Assembly: GCA_013368445.1 (NCBI GenBank)
Contig: JAACJO010000028.1
Span: forward strand, 310,001-374,000
Reading direction: 5' to 3'
Length of the DNA: 64,000 nucleotides
Source of the DNA: Leucocoprinus leucothites
Taxonomy: Eukaryota; Basidiomycota; Agaricomycetes; Agaricales; Agaricaceae
Part shown: positions 31,676 through 42,156 of the stretch, one piece after another
Layout of the letters: every line of letters starts with the position of its first letter
Position numbering within the stretch: position 1 is the first letter of the stretch
Translations under genes and position numbers: made by a program
Notes under the pieces: model-generated
What the model saw: the letters and a program-made list of their open reading frames with translations, nothing else
What the model was told of the DNA's origin: nothing
Databases searched by the model: none

Positions 31676-33916
31676 GGTGGTGTGGTGATTCTCGGACCGA
31701 TGTGGCCCACCGCATTGTGAGCACCTGAGAGCATGGTTGCAACAGGTGGTGGTAGTGTGGCCCCAACGCCAGTATCGTTGACACTGGGGGGTCCTGGGGT
31801 GAGCACGCACAGCTTTGATCATGGACTGCATGCCGTCAAAGTTGAGGTATTTGCCAACCAGGCACTTGGCGTTAGCGCCAGACTGAGAATCCCAAAGGTC
31901 AACCCAAACGGTGGTGGTGTCGGCTTTGGTGGAGTTGCGCATGATGCGCACGGAGGAGACGTTAGCAAATGTCTCCTTGAAGGGAGACACGCGCATGTGG
32001 TTGGTGACATGTTGTGGAGTGGTGCGGATACCACTTGTGTAGTAAGGGACGTCCAGGATCTTGAGGTAAGACCTGGACCTGGGGCATTTCATCTTCAGCT
32101 CAAACGGGGCTGTGAAGGCCAAAGAGAGGGTGGACTCAATCACTGATGCCTCGGCATCGGTGGCGACAGAGCTGGTGTACAACAAGATGGTGTTGTATGC
32201 CTTGGCAATGTTCTCAATGCGAAGAGAGCTCTTTGCACAAGTGAGGGAATTGTTGAGAAGGCACATGGCCTTGTGATGGAGGTAGGAGATATCACTGGCA
32301 TTGCCAGTGAAGTCAAGGAAGAGTTGGCATCGGGTGGGGCCTGACGTGGTCATGCATGGCTTCTTTGCAGAAGGTGCATCAGCAAGGGCGGCCTGATGCA
32401 TCGCTGTGATGCAATCAGGCTTGAGGGTGGGGTGGGACTGGGCAAGCTTGATGAGCACTGCTGCAGACACCGGGGTATGTGCAACCTTGGCAAATGACTT
32501 CTTAGCCGCTGAGGGTGGGATGGGCACTCACTTAGGAGCGGGGGGTGCTTGAATGGGTGCTTTGCCACTAGCGCGGGCCTTTGCAGGCACCGGCTTGGGC
32601 AGTAGGGAGGGACAGGCTGGGACGGGCCAACAATCCGGGGGCGGTAAAGTGGGCGCCTTGGGGGAGCCCATGTCAATGTCACGTGGACCCGCTGAGTCAG
32701 CGGATCCATGGGTCGCCTTGTGGGCAACGTGCGTCATTTTAGGGGAGGTCTCAGTTGAGAATCTATGACCGAAGCCCCTCAAGAAATCTGCATACATCTC
32801 CCAGCCTTTGGCATTGAGCGAGTGCGAGGTTATCAGCATGCTGCTCATGTGCAGCTCGCCAGCAAATCCATGCGAAGCCTTGGCTAGACAAGTAGCCATG
32901 GCTTGCGTGTCTTGTACCTCAATCTCGTTGGGGTCTTCAATGGTATCCAACCACTTAAGGAAGGATAAGAGGTTGTTGAGGGCACGCCTTGGGGTAAGCT
33001 CCTTATTCTTCTTTCCCTGGGAGGAGGTGGTGGTCAAGGGCGCTGCGAGGGGAGGGGTAATAGGCACAAAGGTGCATGTGCCCACAGTGTAAGGTTGGAG
33101 TGGCGACGGGACATCAGCCACTGGAAGAGCAGGCAATGGCGACAGAACATCAGCCATCGACTGGGAGGGGCCAGGCAATGAGACGTCAGCCTGGGAGGGA
33201 CCGAAGAACCCACGCATGTTGAGTGGGTTGTTGTAGGGGTTGAGATGTTCATCCTCGGACATCTCGGCGATGTTAAGCTCGTCGTCAGAGGCGTTGATGG
33301 ACTCAGTGGAGCGGGGCAGTGGCCGGTTGGCTTTTGACTTTCATTTACCCATGTAAAACAGGTAGAATATGATGTAAAACTAGATGTCTAATCAAACACC
33401 AACTTTCGATGGTGGTAAGAGGTCAAGGAGGGATGGTCAAACATGAATATGAGAGGTGCTAAATAAAGTGCTGAGAGGATGGGGGATAGTGCAGATCCTT
33501 GACCAACACTGACATCTGCATTATGGGCATCTGATAAGAAAGGATTTCACATGAACTGAGTAGAGTGACCTATAAGGTAGTGGGAGAAGAATTTAATGAG
33601 TTCTGGGGCAAACCCCTGGCATCATAGGATATTAGTGAGAATATTGTGGTTTAAAGAAGGGAAAAATTGGGCAATATCAAAAGCACAAACACTAGTGATC
33701 ATACCTTTAGACCATCCAGCCTGAATGATGTGAGTAAGGAAAACACCTGTGTCCTCAGTAGTGTTGAATAACCCCACCCATTTGATTTGGGTGGAGAGCT
33801 CCTGAAGAGACCACTTCAAATTGGATGTGGCATGCAATCATCTTCTCAATTAGTTTACCTAAAGTGTTTAGTAGAACTATGGGATGAAATGCTTTAGGGG
33901 TATCATAGGCCAGTTT

Positions 33917-36187
33917 TTTTTTTTTTTTGTCAATGCAACCCCGGAGGGGTCACCAATTTATAACGTGGTGTGCGATAGCAGTCTGTGCCCAACTATCTAC
34001 TACATGGAAACCAATACCACTACCGACTACACAAGAGTAAACAACCGGGAATACATAAAGGTCCTGTCCAAGACAATACACGAGTTGACAGCAGAAGGGG
34101 GCTAGGCATGTAACAAAAGAAAAGAGATGAGACATATACCAATATCACTGCAGCTGGAGGCAGGCCTTGAGGATGGTGTCCACCCGGCAACCAGCAATGG
34201 ATGGGGGACAATGCGTTGGCACTAGGGAGCTCCCCCTAGGCCTGGGACTGACCAGCAGGACCAGAATGACTTTGCAGCCAATCCTGATCAAATCGGTGGC
34301 GCCAGAATGCACATTTGCGGTCAGTAGCAGCATGTTCCTTGCCACAATTGACGCACTTGATGTGGGGACAGGGATCCCCAGCAGGTGTAGGCTGGATGGG
34401 GGGGTTGGCCTTTGGCGACCCCTTACAGCAGGAGGAAGTGGTGTGGTGATTCTTGGACCAATGTGGTCCACCACATTGTGAGCACCTGAGAGCGCGGTTG
34501 CGACAGGTGGAGGTAGTGTGGCCCCATCGCCAGCATCGTTGACACTGGGGGGTCCTGGGGTGAGCACATGCAGCCCTGATCATGGACTGCACACTGTCGA
34601 AGTTGAGGTATTTGCCAACCAGGCACTTGGCGTTAGTGCCGGACTGAGAATCCCAGAGGTCGACCCAAATGGTGGCGGTGTCGGCCTTGGCAGAGTTGTG
34701 CATGATGCGCATGGAGGAGATGTTTGCGAATGTCTCCTTGAAGGGAGACACACACATGCGGTCGGTGACGTGTTGCGGAGTGGTGTGGATACCACTCATA
34801 TAGTAAGGGACATCCAAGATCTTGAGGTAAGATCTGGACCTGGGTCATTTTGTCTTCAACTCGAATGGGGTGGTGAAGGCTGATGGGATGGCAGATTCAA
34901 TCACCAATGCCTCAGCATCAGTGGCAATGGAACTGGTGTACAATGAAATAGTATTGTACACCTTGGCGATGTTCTCAACACGAAGGGAGCTCTTCGCACA
35001 AGTGAGGGAGTCATTTAGAAGGTGCATGGCCTTATGGTGGAGGTAAGTGATATCACCGGCATCGCCAGTGAACTCAAGGAAGAGTTGGCATCAGGTGGGG
35101 CCCGACATGGTCATGCATGGCTTCTTTGCAGAAGGCGCATCAGCAAGGGTGGCCTGATGCATTGCAGCAACGCGATTGGGCTCGAGGGTGGGGTGGGACT
35201 GGGCAAGCTTGATGAGCACTGCTGCAGACACCGGGGTATGTGCAACCTTGGCAAACGACTTCTTAGCCGCCGAGGGTGGGATGGGTGCTTGCTTAGGAGC
35301 GGGGGGTGCTTGAATGGGCGCTTTGCCACTAGTGTGGGCCTTTGCAGGTGCCAGCTTGGGTGGTAGGGAGGGATGGGCTGGGGCGGGCTGACAATCCGGG
35401 GGTGGTAGAGTGGGCACCTTGGGGGAACCCATGTCAATGTCACATGGACCCGCTTTGTCAGCGGATCCATGGGTCGCCTCGTGGGCAACACACGTACGAT
35501 TAGGGTGGGCCTCTTCAACTTTAGAGGCGCAGTCCCACAAGAAATCCATGAATGTGTCCCATCCCTGGGCACGCATTCGCTCACTGTTGAGGGCTGTATC
35601 ACCTTGGCCCTGGTTGAAGATTTCCGCAACCAACGCAACGAGCGTCAGAATGAGAATGGCAGTGGTGGCCTCCATGAGGGGGCCTTGAGGAATGCTTGCA
35701 ACATAGTGAGTGAAGAAGTGGAGCCCAGCAAGAGCCCGAGTCTCAACAGACTCCTCAGTTGACCCGGAGGAGATGGCAGACCGAGGTGCTGGGGGAGGAG
35801 GAGTGATGGGCACAAACATGTGCGTGCCCACAGTGTAGGGTTTCAGTGGCGATGAGACGTCAGCCACTGGGGGAGGAGCTGGCTGTGATGGCACATCAGC
35901 AGCAGGCAGGTGGGAGGGGCCAGGCGACGGCACGTCAGCCTGGGGAGGACCAAAGAACCTGTGCACGTTGTGGGGGTCATCATATGGGTTGAGATGTTCA
36001 TCCTCGGACATCTTGGGGATGTTGAGTTCATCGTCAGAGGCGTTGATGGACTCGATGGAGCAGGGCAGTGGCCTATTAGACTTAGATTTGCATTTACCCA
36101 TGTAACTTCAAGTATACGCAGTAGTATTGAGCTCTAATCGCAACACACCAACTTTCAATGGTGGTGGTAAGAGGTCAAGGAGGGATG
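33917..36187 (-). mobile_element. ORF1-only LINE, family B, copy B3, complete (about 2.3 kb)
   Basis: Minus-strand copy with family 5' end at about 36184, ORF1 36101-34236, a 3' UTR with a small hairpin (ACCCCTCCGGGGT) and an A tail at 33917. The target duplication ATCATAGGCC(A/G)GTTT lies at 33902-33916 and 36188-36202, in the RT region of LINE-4. It has no second ORF. Confidence 0.92.
34236..36101 (-). pseudogene. ORF1 of LINE B3, two premature stops
   Basis: 622 codons from ATG 36101 (MGKCKSK). TGA at 35093-35091 (B1 has CGA there) and TGA at 34848-34846. Pro/Ala-rich N-terminus with the 'ADVPSP' motif repeated. The middle has 'AVLIKLAQSHPTLEPNRVAAMHQ'. Knuckles are CQRCWRWGHTTSTC, CSQCGGPHWSKNH and CVNCGKEHAATDRKC. 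Codons 'APKQAPIPPS' show CAA-GCA where B1 has CGA-GCG, i.e. both CpGs changed on the other strand. Otherwise well preserved. Confidence 0.87.
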
Positions 36188-37334
36188 ATCATAGGCCGGT
36201 TTATTCAGCTTGGGGATGATGATAGAAACCGAGTCTTTGAAGTGACTTGGCCAATGAGAAAGATGTACGCATCTGTTTGCAATGAGAATGATATTCCTGA
36301 GGCAGTCATCATGGGCAACGATAGACTTTAGATGTTTCCACGAGATATGATCAGGTCCAGGTACTGAAGAGTTAGCGCAAGACAAAAGGGATTCAGTGAG
36401 TTCCAGAGCTGAGAAGTCAGCCCAGGCATGGGGAGGGAAAGATTTCATTTCATTCAGAACATGAGGACTTCCTGGTCGACCTGATGCAGAGTTATATGAC
36501 AAGTGGAGTGCATTCCACAAGTCTGGAAGGTCATTGCATGGGCGTCCTTGATATCAAATACCCTCAATGGCAGGGAGTTTTCATTGTTTGACCCACTCCA
36601 TGAGATACCAGGGTCATTTTTTAGTTGAGGCAATTTCATGAATACACTCATCAAAGAAAGAGCATTTAGCTGCTTGAGTAGCTGCTCTGAACACTTGCCA
36701 GTCCTTTCGGTCCTTGGTCCTCCTATAAACAAGTAAGGCCTCAGAGCAGTGGGGGGTCCACCATTCTTTTGACCGGTTAGTAATCCATACAATTTTAGAG
36801 TTCATATTCCATACATCAGAGAATATATGGGAAATGGAGTTGGAAATAGAGTCCAAGTGAGAAGTGGAATGGATGTTCAAACAATCAATAGCCACTAAAT
36901 GCTCTGAGATCTAAGAAATGAAAGTGGTCTCTTCATCACTATCTTTTGGCAGTACACATTTCTTATAATTAATATAATCCAGATGAATTGGGAGGTCAAT
37001 GAGTAGAGGAGCATAATCTGATGGCAGTCTCGAATTCACATCAATAATATGGGGAGTGGAATTGTTAGCACAGAAGATGAGATTGATAACAGAATTGTCA
37101 TGTTCTTCTATAGAAGAAAAATGGATAGGGGAGAAGATGGTCAGTGTGGACCTGGTGAGATTGAAACAGTCCACTAACTCTGTTAGAGTTATGGCAGAGC
37201 GAGGGAGATGGGAGGCCAAAGGGTCCCATTCTGGAGAGTGACAGTTGAAGTTGCCTCCCATGTACACAATATTAGGGATGTCAACAAAGTTTGTCAAAAG
37301 AAAAGTTATAGCCAATAATGAAGAGTCAGAATAT

Positions 37335-37636
37335 TGTCAGATGTGCTCTGGACAGTCTACAAGTATTTGTGATTGATTTGTTGATGTGTGAACTTAGAGT
37401 TGATGCAGAGGTTGCTTAGTCAGTTGTAGATCACCTGACTGCATGTTCAACTCTCCTGTGGACGCTTTCTTGACTCTCAGTCATTTACAGTTGTCCACAG
37501 GTGAGTACAAGTCTCTATCTTGTTAACTTAGTCATTTACAGTTGTCCACAGATTCCTGTGTGAGTTGTGAGCTCCCTGGGCAATTTCTCTGGTTTCTAGG
37601 ACCTCCTACACGTCCCCTGTGCGTCACTATTTAACA
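37335..37636. repeat. Solo LTR (302 bp) with perfect 5-bp target duplication
   Basis: The insert starts TGTCAG and ends TTTAACA, flanked by AATAT (37330-37334 and 37637-37641). It interrupts the endonuclease frame of LINE-4, which is continuous in LINE-2 (about 3260). Inside is a 21-bp direct repeat, GTCATTTACAGTTGTCCACAG, at 37480-37500 and 37531-37551. No ORF. It matches neither LTR of the full elements in this window. Confidence 0.85.
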
Positions 37637-38032
37637 AATATATGTTAAGAAAATGAATATAATCACCCTGGTTGAATAAACCCAGAATTTGAATATTGTA
37701 GTGATTGACCCAGTCCTGTCAAAGGATGGGTCTCATATGAAGAAGACATCTGTGAACATAAGTCAAAGTACAGGGATAGGGGTCATTGGACTTAGTAGGG
37801 AGAACCATACACAGCCACTCAGGATGGATAGAGGTACCTACGACATTATCCCCTTCAGGGTTAGTCATAGAAGGTGCCTTGCATATATGGTTCTATGGAG
37901 GTTCCTATAGAAAAATAATGTCGAAATCCAGCTTCCTGGACTCAAGGATAGTGTCAACAACAGCATAAGAGCACCCCATGTTTTGTGAATAGATATGAAC
38001 AGAAGAAATGACATTGTTCTTACCAGACATAA

Positions 38033-39130
38033 TTAAACAGCAACTCCACCACTAGAGCAATTGGTATTGGTGTGAACAGCATGTGCAGTATATGATTCAG
38101 CGGCTTTGTTAGAGTGCCAGGTGTGGTTGAACCTATTTCTCCAGAATGGACATTTAGTGTTGTTGGCATGGTGATCACCTTTACAGTTGAGACATTTGAA
38201 ATTCTCAAGGTGAGGGCATGGGATGCTGTCAGGGGTAGCATCATGAGGGGGGTTTGATTTGGGATTGGCCTTACAACACCAGGCCATGGATTGGTGATTC
38301 TCAACATGGTGGGAACCGCCACAAATTTGACAGCAAGCACCGAGAGCATGATATGCATGAGTGGGATGGCCCCACTGCCAACAGTTTCTACATTGTGCAA
38401 CACCAGGGTGCATACTGGTAGCGCAGATGGTGCCAACATGTCTGCCGAAGTTAATGGTACAGTTAACCAACATCTTGGCCTTAGTACTGTTTTTGGAATC
38501 CCAGATATCAAACCAAACAACAGCTGTATCTGATTTGGGTGAGACTTTCATAATGTGAGGGCAAGCAGCAAGAATAACATTTTCGAAGAGGGGGGATTGG
38601 CTGAGGTCCTGCTCAATGAAAGCAGGAGAAAGAGGATTGGAAGAGTTGGCAACCCAGTATGGGACACTGACAATTTTAAGGAATAATTTGGATTGTGGAA
38701 GACAGGGCTCAATGGGGATAGCATCTCCAAGTTGCCAGGCTTTTTTCAGCCAGGATTTGATGGTATTGAGGTTGGTGGGAGTGGTAATGCCTGGGGTGGC
38801 AATGGATATTCCATTGTATGACTTGCACACAGATTCAATGTGAAGTTTGGATTGAGCAGCAGTAAGGCCACAGTTACAAAATTCAGCTGCTTTATTAAAG
38901 TCTTTGATGCAATCTGTGATAATGTTTCCCTCAAAGGGGATGAGGACTTGATGACGGGTAGGACTGTGCGTCATCATTTTTGGTTTGGCACATTGAGTGC
39001 TTGAGGTCAAAGGTTTAGGTGCTTGAGGTTGGGCACTACCAAAACCTGCCTTGTACATGGCAAGGACTTTTTCATATGAGAGTTCAGGGAATGCAAGTAT
39101 TATTTCTTGCATCTTGACCCCATCAATGTT
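38033..39130 (-). pseudogene. ORF1 of LINE-4, 5'-truncated but otherwise open
   Basis: Minus-strand frame open from the truncation point (39130) to TAA 38035-38033, about 366 codons with no internal stop. It starts at the family segment 'NIDGVKMQEIILAF' and keeps 'KSFLKIV'-like motifs and the knuckles CRNCWQWGHPTHAY (last Cys to Tyr), CQICGGSHHVENH and CLNCKGDHHANNTKC. An ATG at 39157 belongs to flanking sequence. The stop is followed by TT and the ORF2 ATG. Confidence 0.82.
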
Positions 39131-39335
39131 ATAAACATCGACTTGATTGATGCCCATTGTGACCTGATCATCCTAGACACTGATACAGCCACATGGTCCG
39201 AAACCATGGTTCTAGATTGGGAAGAGTATGTAGGTAAGTTTGATGTGGAAGAGGAACGATTCAATGTCAATTGGGACAAGTACAACTGGACAGATGTCAT
39301 CAGGAGGATCAGAAGGAATGGTTTCACCATTTGAT
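39131..39335 (+). other. Short open frame between LINE-4 and Gypsy-2, origin unknown
   Basis: Plus-strand sequence reading from inside LINE-4 to TGA at 39332-39334. The last 60 or so codons are acidic and Trp-rich ('DWEEYVGKFDVEEERF', 'NWDKYNWTDVIRRIRRNG') and look like real coding sequence rather than random frame. I do not recognise it. It could be the C-terminus of a host gene or of another element. Confidence 0.35.
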
Positions 39336-40062
39336 TGTTATGGACTAATAAGATTGATAAACAGACAATGATTGTTTTATGGACATCGTGTTTGGATTCG
39401 AACTATATGATATCTAACTATGATAGCTGTTACATTGGTGGACAGATATGTATTTATCAGTATCGTGATAGTGATTCAGACTTGTAGTTGTAGTTTCATA
39501 GTTTGATATCATTTCGGTTAGCTAGTATTTAAAGACTTTGTATTTGGGAGATTAAACGCAAGTTTAATCTTTCCTTTGTTTCCTGGACTACTTGTGTTTA
39601 CTCGCCTTGCCTTGAATCCACTTGTATCATTGTTGTTGTCTCGAACCTCGCACTACCTTAGACTTACCTCAAGTCTTCTTGGCCTTCTCTTATTGAGCTT
39701 TCAAGAATACTCAAGCTTATTAATTGAAGTAGGTTAAAGACCAGTTAGCCACTGTCTTACGTAACCCAATCATGTGTTGTGACACGCAACATTACTAGGC
39801 ACTCTGACTGTAAATCTTAACAATAAGATTAAACTTCCTACTGTGCTGATTCCAGTAGTATTCCCCACAACAAACCCATTGCGTTTGGTTCTCATTGCCT
39901 AGTTGCTGTGCCATCCGACATCTCTTACAAGCTAGTATTGCTTCGTGCTACACTCAAAGAAATCCTTGGGCTAGTATTGCTTTGCACTACACCTGAGAAG
40001 AACACTGAACTAATCTATAACCGGCAAGCCTCTGATTAGGAATCACGCCTGAGAGTTATACA
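39336..40062 (+). repeat. Candidate 5' LTR and leader of Gypsy-2
   Basis: No ORF. It starts TGTTATGG and may end at CA 40061-40062. It contains TATTTAAAG (39526-39534), a perfect 9-bp hairpin AGATTAAAC-GCAA-GTTTAATCT (39549-39570), and a 24-bp imperfect tandem repeat GCTAGTATTGCTT(C/T)(G)... (about 39931-39990). Without a 3' LTR the borders cannot be proved. Confidence 0.4.
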
Positions 40063-40075
40063 TCACCCCTGGCAC

Positions 40076-40345
40076 ATGCCAAAGAACCAACCTGATTCCT
40101 TGCGTACAAACTATGAAGGCAGCCATTCAGAAGAGTCTGACCATGAGCATCTGACTAGCAGACTAATGTCATCCAAAGAACCCGAATCACCATTGTGGAT
40201 CAGCGAGATCAACGATCAAACAGAAAACTACTCAGATTACGAATCTGACAAAAACCCAAATACATCTAATTCTATCGATTCTATTTTTAGAACTAATATC
40301 ACCCCTGATACACAACAATGTATAATCAAATTAATACTCGAATGA
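40076..40345 (+). pseudogene. Possible N-terminal gag piece of Gypsy-2 in another frame
   Basis: A 90-codon frame with ATG shortly after the leader. Asp/Glu/Ser-rich product ('EGSHSEESDHEHL', 'NYSDYESDKNPNTS'). It ends just before the main gag frame begins in a different frame, so it is either the true gag N-terminus separated by an indel near 40350 or a short leader ORF. Confidence 0.4.
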
Positions 40346-40368
40346 CACCCATCAATTGTCATTCGTGA

Positions 40369-42156
40369 ATGTCTGACAGCTCATCTTCCAACAATTGTAG
40401 AAGAGTAGAACCTCCACACCTCACAGCACACCTCTCCAAGCAATTCTGTAGTCATTTCCACCCCAAAAGTGAACCCAAACAACCAACAAACAAAAACCCT
40501 TCAACCGAATCTCAAAACACTCTCTTCTCACAACAACTCCCCAACCTTCCAACCCCTCCAACAAACCCATCTTTACTCCCAGCCATCCAAAGACAAAGAA
40601 GCAGACACTACAAAGAAGAACACAAAGCCAACCTCAAAGAAACCTTTGCTAGACTTGACAACTTCCATCAAACAGAACCTCCTACCCTCCAAACTAAACC
40701 AATCAAAACCCAAGAAATGCCTTCACAAGGATCTTCCACTGTTACCACCTATTCACAATCAGAATCCGAAACCTCTTACAGATCACAAAGAGAAGGATCA
40801 CCAATGGAATCCAACGAACCATACAGAGGATTAGAAGTCTTGGCAGCAAACACATTTGGATACAGAGCAAACAATCCAGAATACAATGTCTATCAACCAG
40901 TTCAGCAAAGTTTCAAAGGGAAAGGACCACCTGGAAACCCAGATGGAGGAGGAGGAGGAGGAGGAGGTGGAGGAGGATTCTTTGGACAACCACAACAACA
41001 AAACCCACAAAATAACTATAGAGGAGTTAAATACAATCTACCCAAAGAGTTCAATGGCACTGCTCAAGATTACCAAAGATGGAAAGAGCAACTTTCGCTC
41101 TACTTCTTGGCAAACCGAGATCAACTCCCATCCGATCATGACATTATCATCTGTGCACTCTACAACATGGGAAAAGGAGCAAGTTTCTGGTGAAGAGATT
41201 TCCTTACCCATCACTTACAAAATGGAGTATCTACCTTCGGTTCCACCAAAGCATTTTGGCAGGCCTTGGATCAATTGTTCCTACCCTTCAATGAAAGTGA
41301 AAGCTTTCTCAGAAAATGGCTCGCACTCAAACAATTGCAAAGACCCGTTGAAACCTATATCATGGAATTCAGAATCCTGGCTAACCGAGCCAGAGTCAGA
41401 GAAACCCAACAGCTCATTCATCAGTTCCGAGAAGGTCTCGACCCAAGCATTGCAATCCGAGCTATTTCAAAACACCCAGGAAACAACTTGGAGGAATGGT
41501 TCACGGTGGCATGCACGGCGGAAGAAACTGAAAGAATGGAGGCAGACTATTATTGAAGACATCCCCAGATATACTCCCGAAGAAAGATGGCAAAACCAAA
41601 AAGGCATAATCATTACCAGAGTCAAGGCTACATCCTGCCCCAACCTAGTAGAGACCTGAATGTGATGGACGTCGATGCTATGGAAGCATTACTTCAGAAC
41701 TTTGCGATTTCTCAAGGCTACCAACAAAATGATGATTCATTGTCTGATGAAAGTGAAGACAACGACGAAGATCATCAAGAAAATGTTAAACAGTCAATCC
41801 TACAAGCGTTTGATACAATCCTTTCTTCACGTCAAAAAGAAAACCTCAGAAAAGGAACGTGTTTTGAATGCAAGCAAACAGGACACTTTGCTCGAGACTG
41901 TCCCAAGCATAAAGCACGCCTTTCAAAAATCCCACAAAACTCCCAATCCAAGAATGCTAAACATAAGCGAACCATATCACCTAGGAAACCACACGATAAT
42001 GACAAGAAGAACCAGAGACGCTTCCAAAGTATGCAACTCAACAAAATCATCCAAAGTATCCCTGATGACGAAGAAGTTGTAAATGTTTACAACGAGCATG
42101 CAGATCAACCTGGATTCATTCATCAAGAAATCCAGGATTTTGCCTCAGACAATTAG
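40369..42156 (+). pseudogene. Gypsy-2 gag, two premature stops
   Basis: One frame of about 595 codons with TGA at 41191-41193 and 41554-41556. N-terminal Ser/Pro/Gln-rich region, a run of 12 Gly after 'PPGNPDG', then the gag domain ('YNLPKEFNGTAQDYQRWKEQ', 'WLALKQLQRPVETYIMEF'). An acidic stretch precedes a CCHC knuckle CFECKQTGHFARDC. It would form the particle core. Both stops fit CGA to TGA. It ends in TAG and the pol frame (-1) is already open there. Confidence 0.82.

Larger units (their letters stand above)
29166..33352 (-). pseudogene. ORF1 of LINE B2
   Basis: Starts at ATG 33352. Codon 4 is TGA, where B1 and B3 have TGC and A3 has CGT (ancestral CGN). A second TGA at 32530-32528 falls where B1 still has CGA. 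The frame then stays open to the A3 insertion at 31676 and resumes at 29378, ending at 29166. Knuckles: CQRYWRWGHTTTTC (second Cys to Tyr), CSQCGGPHRSENH, and after A3 CVNCGKEHAAIDRKC. Pro/Ala-rich N-terminus with 'ADVPSPLQPYTVGTCTFVPI'. Dead by stops and insertion. Confidence 0.85.
28822..33433 (-). mobile_element. ORF1-only LINE, family B, copy B2, split by A3
   Basis: Minus-strand pieces 33433-31676 and 29378-28822 form a full copy: family 5' end, ORF1, 3' UTR, tail (A runs broken by T). The target duplication TGGTCAAACATGAA lies at 28808-28821 and 33434-33447, in the RT region of LINE-4. Family A copy A3 interrupts it in the zinc-knuckle part. There is no endonuclease or RT. Confidence 0.9.
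18854..38030 (-). pseudogene. ORF2 of LINE-4 (endonuclease-RT-RNase H), split by five insertions
   Basis: ORF2 starts at ATG 38030, two bases after the ORF1 TAA. Endonuclease covers 38030-37642 and 37315-36911 ('YMGGNFNCHS', 'NSVINLIFC', 'LPSDYAPLLIDLP', where the conserved H is changed to Y). RT covers 36890-36188, 33916-33434 and 28824-28510 ('SVPGPDHISWKHL', 'AFDIAQFFPS', 'SFVDDRLCIS'). 'VALWITSAFRISPSGG' is at about 28290-28230. RNase H is split by Gypsy-1 at 27522/19520. The C-terminal domain ends at 18854. TGA codons and frameshifts are spread over all parts. The TAG in 'PSK*RWK' is shared with LINE-3. Confidence 0.85.
18648..39130 (-). mobile_element. LINE-4, autonomous LINE stretched to 20.5 kb by nested insertions
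   Basis: Minus-strand pieces 39130-37642, 37334-36188, 33916-33434, 28821-27522 and 19520-18648 form one LINE of about 5.3 kb once the inserts are removed. The inserts are a solo LTR, LINE B3, LINE B2 (with A3 inside it) and Gypsy-1. Each junction has a target duplication. The element starts inside ORF1 (5'-truncated at 'NIDGVK') and ends with CCATTGATTTTT and an A-rich tail at 18648. All domains of ORF2 can be traced across the inserts. Confidence 0.9.

Noticed and set aside
37480..37551. Two 21-bp direct repeats as a CRISPR-like array
   Set aside because: Only two units inside a solo LTR in a eukaryotic sequence; no array.
40943..40980. GGA-rich run in Gypsy-2 as a possible microsatellite
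   Set aside because: It encodes the Gly run inside the gag frame; simple-sequence coding, not a separate repeat feature.
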